From Vibrio stylophorae (GTDB lineage: Bacteria; Pseudomonadota; Gammaproteobacteria; Enterobacterales; Vibrionaceae), in NCBI RefSeq assembly GCF_921293875.1, contig NZ_CAKLDI010000001.1, positions 1,208,475 to 1,272,474 of the forward strand: 64,000 bases of DNA. The letters run 5' to 3'. The notes under the pieces are model-generated. The model searched no databases. It was given only the letters and a program-made list of their open reading frames with translations, and was not told the origin of the DNA. Shown in pieces: positions 61,723 to 64,000 of the stretch; the stretch's first letter is position 1; every line of letters begins with the position of its first letter. The translations under genes and the position numbers were made by a program.

Positions 61723-62422
61723 GTTAGAAACCAGCCATTGTCAGTTGATTCGCCAGCAGCGACATGCTTGGGGCTATCGCTGGGCACTAGCGGGGCTCGG
61801 TGCGAGCGGTTTTGTATTGCTACTGCTGCTACTCATGGGTTGGCAAATTAACAATGATTTTCAGTATCAACGTGAGCCCGAGCGAATTCAATTTGATGTT
61901 TCAATGGCCGCCAAAGATGAGTCCATGGACTTGCGACAGCGTCATCTCCCTGAGCCACCCCCTAAGATTGAACCGCAAGCGCCGGTTGAAATGACCGAGA
62001 TGATGCCGATCAAACCTGTGATGCCCAGCTTAAAAGCACCAAAGCCTTCCAACTTTAGTCCCAATGCCACGGTATCTGTGCTGGCGAATGTTGCACCGGG
62101 TAATAGTTATACTGCGCCTGTGAATACTGGGGTTGCGGCCATTGCTGTGGGGCAAATTCAACCAAGTCAGCGCGCCATTCCTATGTATCCAAGGCAAGCA
62201 AGCCGCCGCGGCATCGAAGGCTATGTCAAACTTGGCTTTAGCATCGATGAAGATGGCCGCGCGGTGGATATTCAAGTGATTGAGGCACAACCCAGAAATA
62301 TTTTTAATCGCTCGGCAATTCAGGCATTGAAGCGCTCACGTTTTCCTGTCACGCGTTTGGATGAGCAAGCGGTGGTGGTGCCGAATCAGGTTCAGGTTTA
62401 TGAATACAAATTGGAAAAATAA
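61712..62422 (+). CDS. tonB2: Energy transducer TonB2
   Basis: 236 residues from the ATG at 61712. Membrane helix GLGASGFVLLLLLLMGWQI (about 28-46), a short Pro-rich stretch (LPEPPPKIEPQAPVEMTEMM near 87) and the C-terminal domain: YPRQASRRGIEGYVKLGFSI near residue 159, IEAQPRNIFNRSAIQALKRS near 190, ending VQVYEYKLEK. The YP/GIEG signature touches TonB boxes of receptors. It transmits ExbB2/ExbD2 proton energy to outer-membrane siderophore receptors. Confidence 0.94.
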   Translation: MQTELETSHCQLIRQQRHAWGYRWALAGLGASGFVLLLLLLMGWQINNDFQYQREPERIQFDVSMAAKDESMDLRQRHLPEPPPKIEPQAPVEMTEMMPIKPVMPSLKAPKPSNFSPNATVSVLANVAPGNSYTAPVNTGVAAIAVGQIQPSQRAIPMYPRQASRRGIEGYVKLGFSIDEDGRAVDIQVIEAQPRNIFNRSAIQALKRSRFPVTRLDEQAVVVPNQVQVYEYKLEK

Positions 62423-63584
62423 GCTTTATTGCCTGCTGTGTTGTGTATTTTTAGCCTTGCCTGTCATGGCCAAAAACTTATCGCCAGCCTTGGCAAAAAA
62501 GCTCAATGACACCCAGCTCGCACTGGAGAAAAAAGACTATCAACGCGCGCAAGCACTGCTTGGGCAAACACCACCAAGCAGTGAGTTTGAGCAAGCGTGG
62601 TGGTGGCGTATGCGCGGCGCTGTGGCTCAGCATCAAAATCAGCCAGCCTTAGCTTTGGATTATTTTCAAAAATCCGCATTGCTCAATCAGTTTGACGCTA
62701 CGCCGATGCGACAGCTGTATCAGCTGGTGGGGGATTTATCCCTGAATCAAGAAAAGTACGACCAAGCGATTCGTGCTTATCGCGCTGCCAATGCTATTGA
62801 ACCGCGTTACGCTGCATGGCGCGGTTTGGCACTTAGCCATTATATGAAAGCGGACTATCCGGCCACTGTCACTGCGGCGAAAAAAGCGATTGCCGGTCAT
62901 CCATCCCCTGAAAAAAGTGTATTTGAAGTATTACTTGCGGCGCAGTATGAGACACGCAATTGGCCGGGTGTGGTGAAAACCACACAAGCGCTTTTAGCGC
63001 GGTATCCTGCGCAAGTCGATTGGTATTTGCAGCAAGCACAGGGCTGGCAATATCAGGGCCGATTAAAAGAAGCGACTGCAAGCTTGTTGACGGCGCGCGA
63101 GCAACAGTTACTCACGCAGGCCAGTTATTGGCGCTGGCTGGCTTATTTACAGCAACAATCAGGTGCACCTCTTCGCGGCGCCGAAACACTTGAGCTTGGA
63201 TTAAAGCAGGGCGTGATTGCAAAAAATGTCGAAAGTCAGCGTATGTTGCTCAGCTATTATCAGCTAGCCAAAGCGTGGCAACGCGCAGAAGCGCCCCTGA
63301 GGTGGTTGATTGCCCAGCAAGGCAAAGGGAAAGATCGTCGCACATTGATTGAAATGAGGCTCACTGCACGAGATTGGCAAGGCGCGCTGAAAGCTGCTTA
63401 TCAGGCTGAAAAAGCCGGCGTCTCATTTAGCGAATCCTTGTGGTTAAACCTAGGCTTTGCCGCGAATGAAATGGCTGATCAAGCGGCGCAGCGCTGGGCT
63501 TATCAAGGTGTTTTGGCTATAAATCCAGAATCAAAAATAGCGCGTCAGCAAATAGCGATACTGGATGGACGCTTAAAAAGTTAA
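62400..63584 (+). CDS. TPR-repeat periplasmic protein of the TonB2 operon
   Basis: 394 residues from the ATG at 62400. Signal peptide NKLYCLLCCVFLALPVMA. Several TPR-like helix pairs follow (QLALEKKDYQRAQALLGQTP; AWWWRMRGAVAQHQNQPALA; LNQEKYDQAIRAYRAANAIE; PAQVDWYLQQAQGWQYQGRL; FSESLWLNLGFAANEMADQA). VC1543-like proteins occupy this place in vibrios. The role is presumably scaffolding the TonB2 complex or a receptor partner; no activity is known. It overlaps tonB2 by 23 bp and ends in a terminator. Confidence 0.85.
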   Translation: MNTNWKNKLYCLLCCVFLALPVMAKNLSPALAKKLNDTQLALEKKDYQRAQALLGQTPPSSEFEQAWWWRMRGAVAQHQNQPALALDYFQKSALLNQFDATPMRQLYQLVGDLSLNQEKYDQAIRAYRAANAIEPRYAAWRGLALSHYMKADYPATVTAAKKAIAGHPSPEKSVFEVLLAAQYETRNWPGVVKTTQALLARYPAQVDWYLQQAQGWQYQGRLKEATASLLTAREQQLLTQASYWRWLAYLQQQSGAPLRGAETLELGLKQGVIAKNVESQRMLLSYYQLAKAWQRAEAPLRWLIAQQGKGKDRRTLIEMRLTARDWQGALKAAYQAEKAGVSFSESLWLNLGFAANEMADQAAQRWAYQGVLAINPESKIARQQIAILDGRLKS

Positions 63585-63620
63585 CTGATAAATCCGTTTA
63601 ATCGCTTGTCACAGATAAAG

Positions 63621-63646
63621 AAAAAGCCACGTTATGCGTGGCTTTT
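63621..63646. terminator. Bidirectional rho-independent terminator
   Basis: aaaaagccacg / cgtggcttttt with a 5-nt loop, between the TPR gene (+) and cls (-). Confidence 0.88.
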
Positions 63647-63669
63647 TTATGCGCGTTATTTTCTGTTGA

Positions 63670-63709
63670 ATCGCTTTATCGCTTTATCGCTTTATCGCTT
63701 TATCGCTTA
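63670..63709. repeat. Tandem 8-bp repeat (atcgcttt, five units) abutting the cls stop
   Basis: Four exact copies of atcgcttt followed by atcgctta; the last three bases are the cls stop codon on the minus strand (63707-63709). The period of 8 is not a multiple of 3. Confidence 0.9.
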
Positions 63710-64000
63710 GAGCAGGGGACCAAACAGGTAGAAGAACTGCTCAATGGGACGACAGACAAAATTGCGCTTTTTCCATGTCGTCAATTCAATGGGATTGGCT
63801 TGGGTTAAATATTCTTGCTGCACTGCGCACACGGTGGCACAAAACTCAGGGTCGTCCACCGCTAAGGTGACTTCAAAGTTAAGCCAGAAGCTGCGCATAT
63901 CCAGATTCACCGTCCCGATAAAGCAATGGCTTTGGTCAATCATAACGCTCTTGGTATGCAATAAGCCGCCATAGAAGCGGTAAATATCGACGCCTGCATC
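63707..64000 (-). CDS. Cardiolipin synthase, C-terminal part only
   Basis: The frame is open through the window's right edge, so the 5' part is outside; 97 residues are present. The second phospholipase-D HKD motif is seen: LLHTKSVMIDQSHCFIGTVN (His, Lys, Asp), followed by LDMRSFWLNFEVTLAV, a Cls family signature. The last residues PIEQFFYLFGPLL are the common Cls C-terminus. Membrane-bound Cls joins two phosphatidylglycerols into cardiolipin plus glycerol (or uses PE, as ClsC). Which Cls type it is cannot be told. It ends in the 8-bp repeat and shares the terminator at 63621. Confidence 0.9.
   Translation of the reverse strand, partial: DAGVDIYRFYGGLLHTKSVMIDQSHCFIGTVNLDMRSFWLNFEVTLAVDDPEFCATVCAVQQEYLTQANPIELTTWKKRNFVCRPIEQFFYLFGPLL

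Noticed and set aside
63670-63709. CRISPR-like array
   Set aside because: Units are directly adjacent, 8 bp long and without spacers; no cas genes. The 11-bp repeat at 10688 fails for the same reason.

Overview
The window reads as ordinary chromosome of a member of the Vibrionaceae (Gammaproteobacteria). The evidence is gene content and order: uvrB-luxO-luxU followed by a convergent yvcK, a moaABCDE operon behind a Moco riboswitch, yoaA-tsaB-slp-fadD-rnd, minCDE with ycgL, and at the right end the DUF3450-ttpC-exbB2-exbD2-tonB2-TPR cluster typical of the Vibrio TonB2 system. The genus cannot be fixed from the sequence alone. No integrase, transposase, IS end, prophage gene or CRISPR array was seen.

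Layout. 1-1217: end of a ferric-siderophore ABC importer. 1352-6189: glycerate kinase, a small monooxygenase, exonuclease I, a DUF2059-like membrane-anchored protein and an FMN azoreductase. 6348-8497: a sodium-dependent amino-acid symporter with its 33-residue small subunit, then a YnhF-like 31-residue membrane peptide. 8579-11167: RluA-type pseudouridine synthase, an unknown basic 62-residue protein, an rRNA-type methyltransferase and a lipoprotein. 11485-18957: yoaA, tsaB, a low-complexity protein, slp, an alpha/beta hydrolase, fadD and rnd. 19775-27832: a glucitol (sorbitol) region with gutQ and a HAD hexitol phosphatase on one side, srlAEB-srlD-gutM-srlR on the other, and a second complete srlAEB set directly after srlR. 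28092-35077: small membrane protein, minCDE, ycgL, MltB-type transglycosylase, GNAT enzyme, a degenerate SDR, dusC and a one-pass membrane protein. 35309-42782: OmpA-like protein, tRNA-Asn with a strong stable-RNA promoter, uvrB, luxO, luxU, yvcK and a LON-substrate-binding-domain protein. 43229-46240: Moco riboswitch and moaABCDE. 46415-52567: FKBP isomerase and a four-gene peptide/glutathione-type ABC importer. 53207-58385: a LemA gene among four divergent DUF3137 paralogues. 58637-63584: iron-regulated TonB2 energising system. 63707-64000: 3' end of a cardiolipin synthase gene.

How the genes work together. The glucitol block covers import and phosphorylation (SrlA/E/B), oxidation of glucitol-6-P (SrlD), disposal of hexitol phosphates (HAD enzyme) and control (SrlR, GutM, GutQ). 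The two transporter copies encode near-identical proteins but differ strikingly in synonymous codon use. The TonB2 block would energise outer-membrane siderophore receptors that feed importers such as the one at the left end, and it carries a good Fur-box match.

The best candidate for an undescribed system is the LemA/DUF3137 cluster (53207-58385). Its four paralogues share two N-terminal membrane helices and a soluble domain around an R-x-E-D-x-x-F-E core, yet differ so much elsewhere that a hetero-oligomeric membrane assembly with LemA is plausible. Secondary points are: a 13-bp hairpin that buries the start codon of the pseudouridine synthase; an attenuator-like element before gutM; six GATC sites in 74 bp near a perfect DnaA box beside tRNA-Asn; a PurR-like palindrome upstream of the Moco riboswitch; and the absence of a recognisable qrr core between uvrB and luxO.
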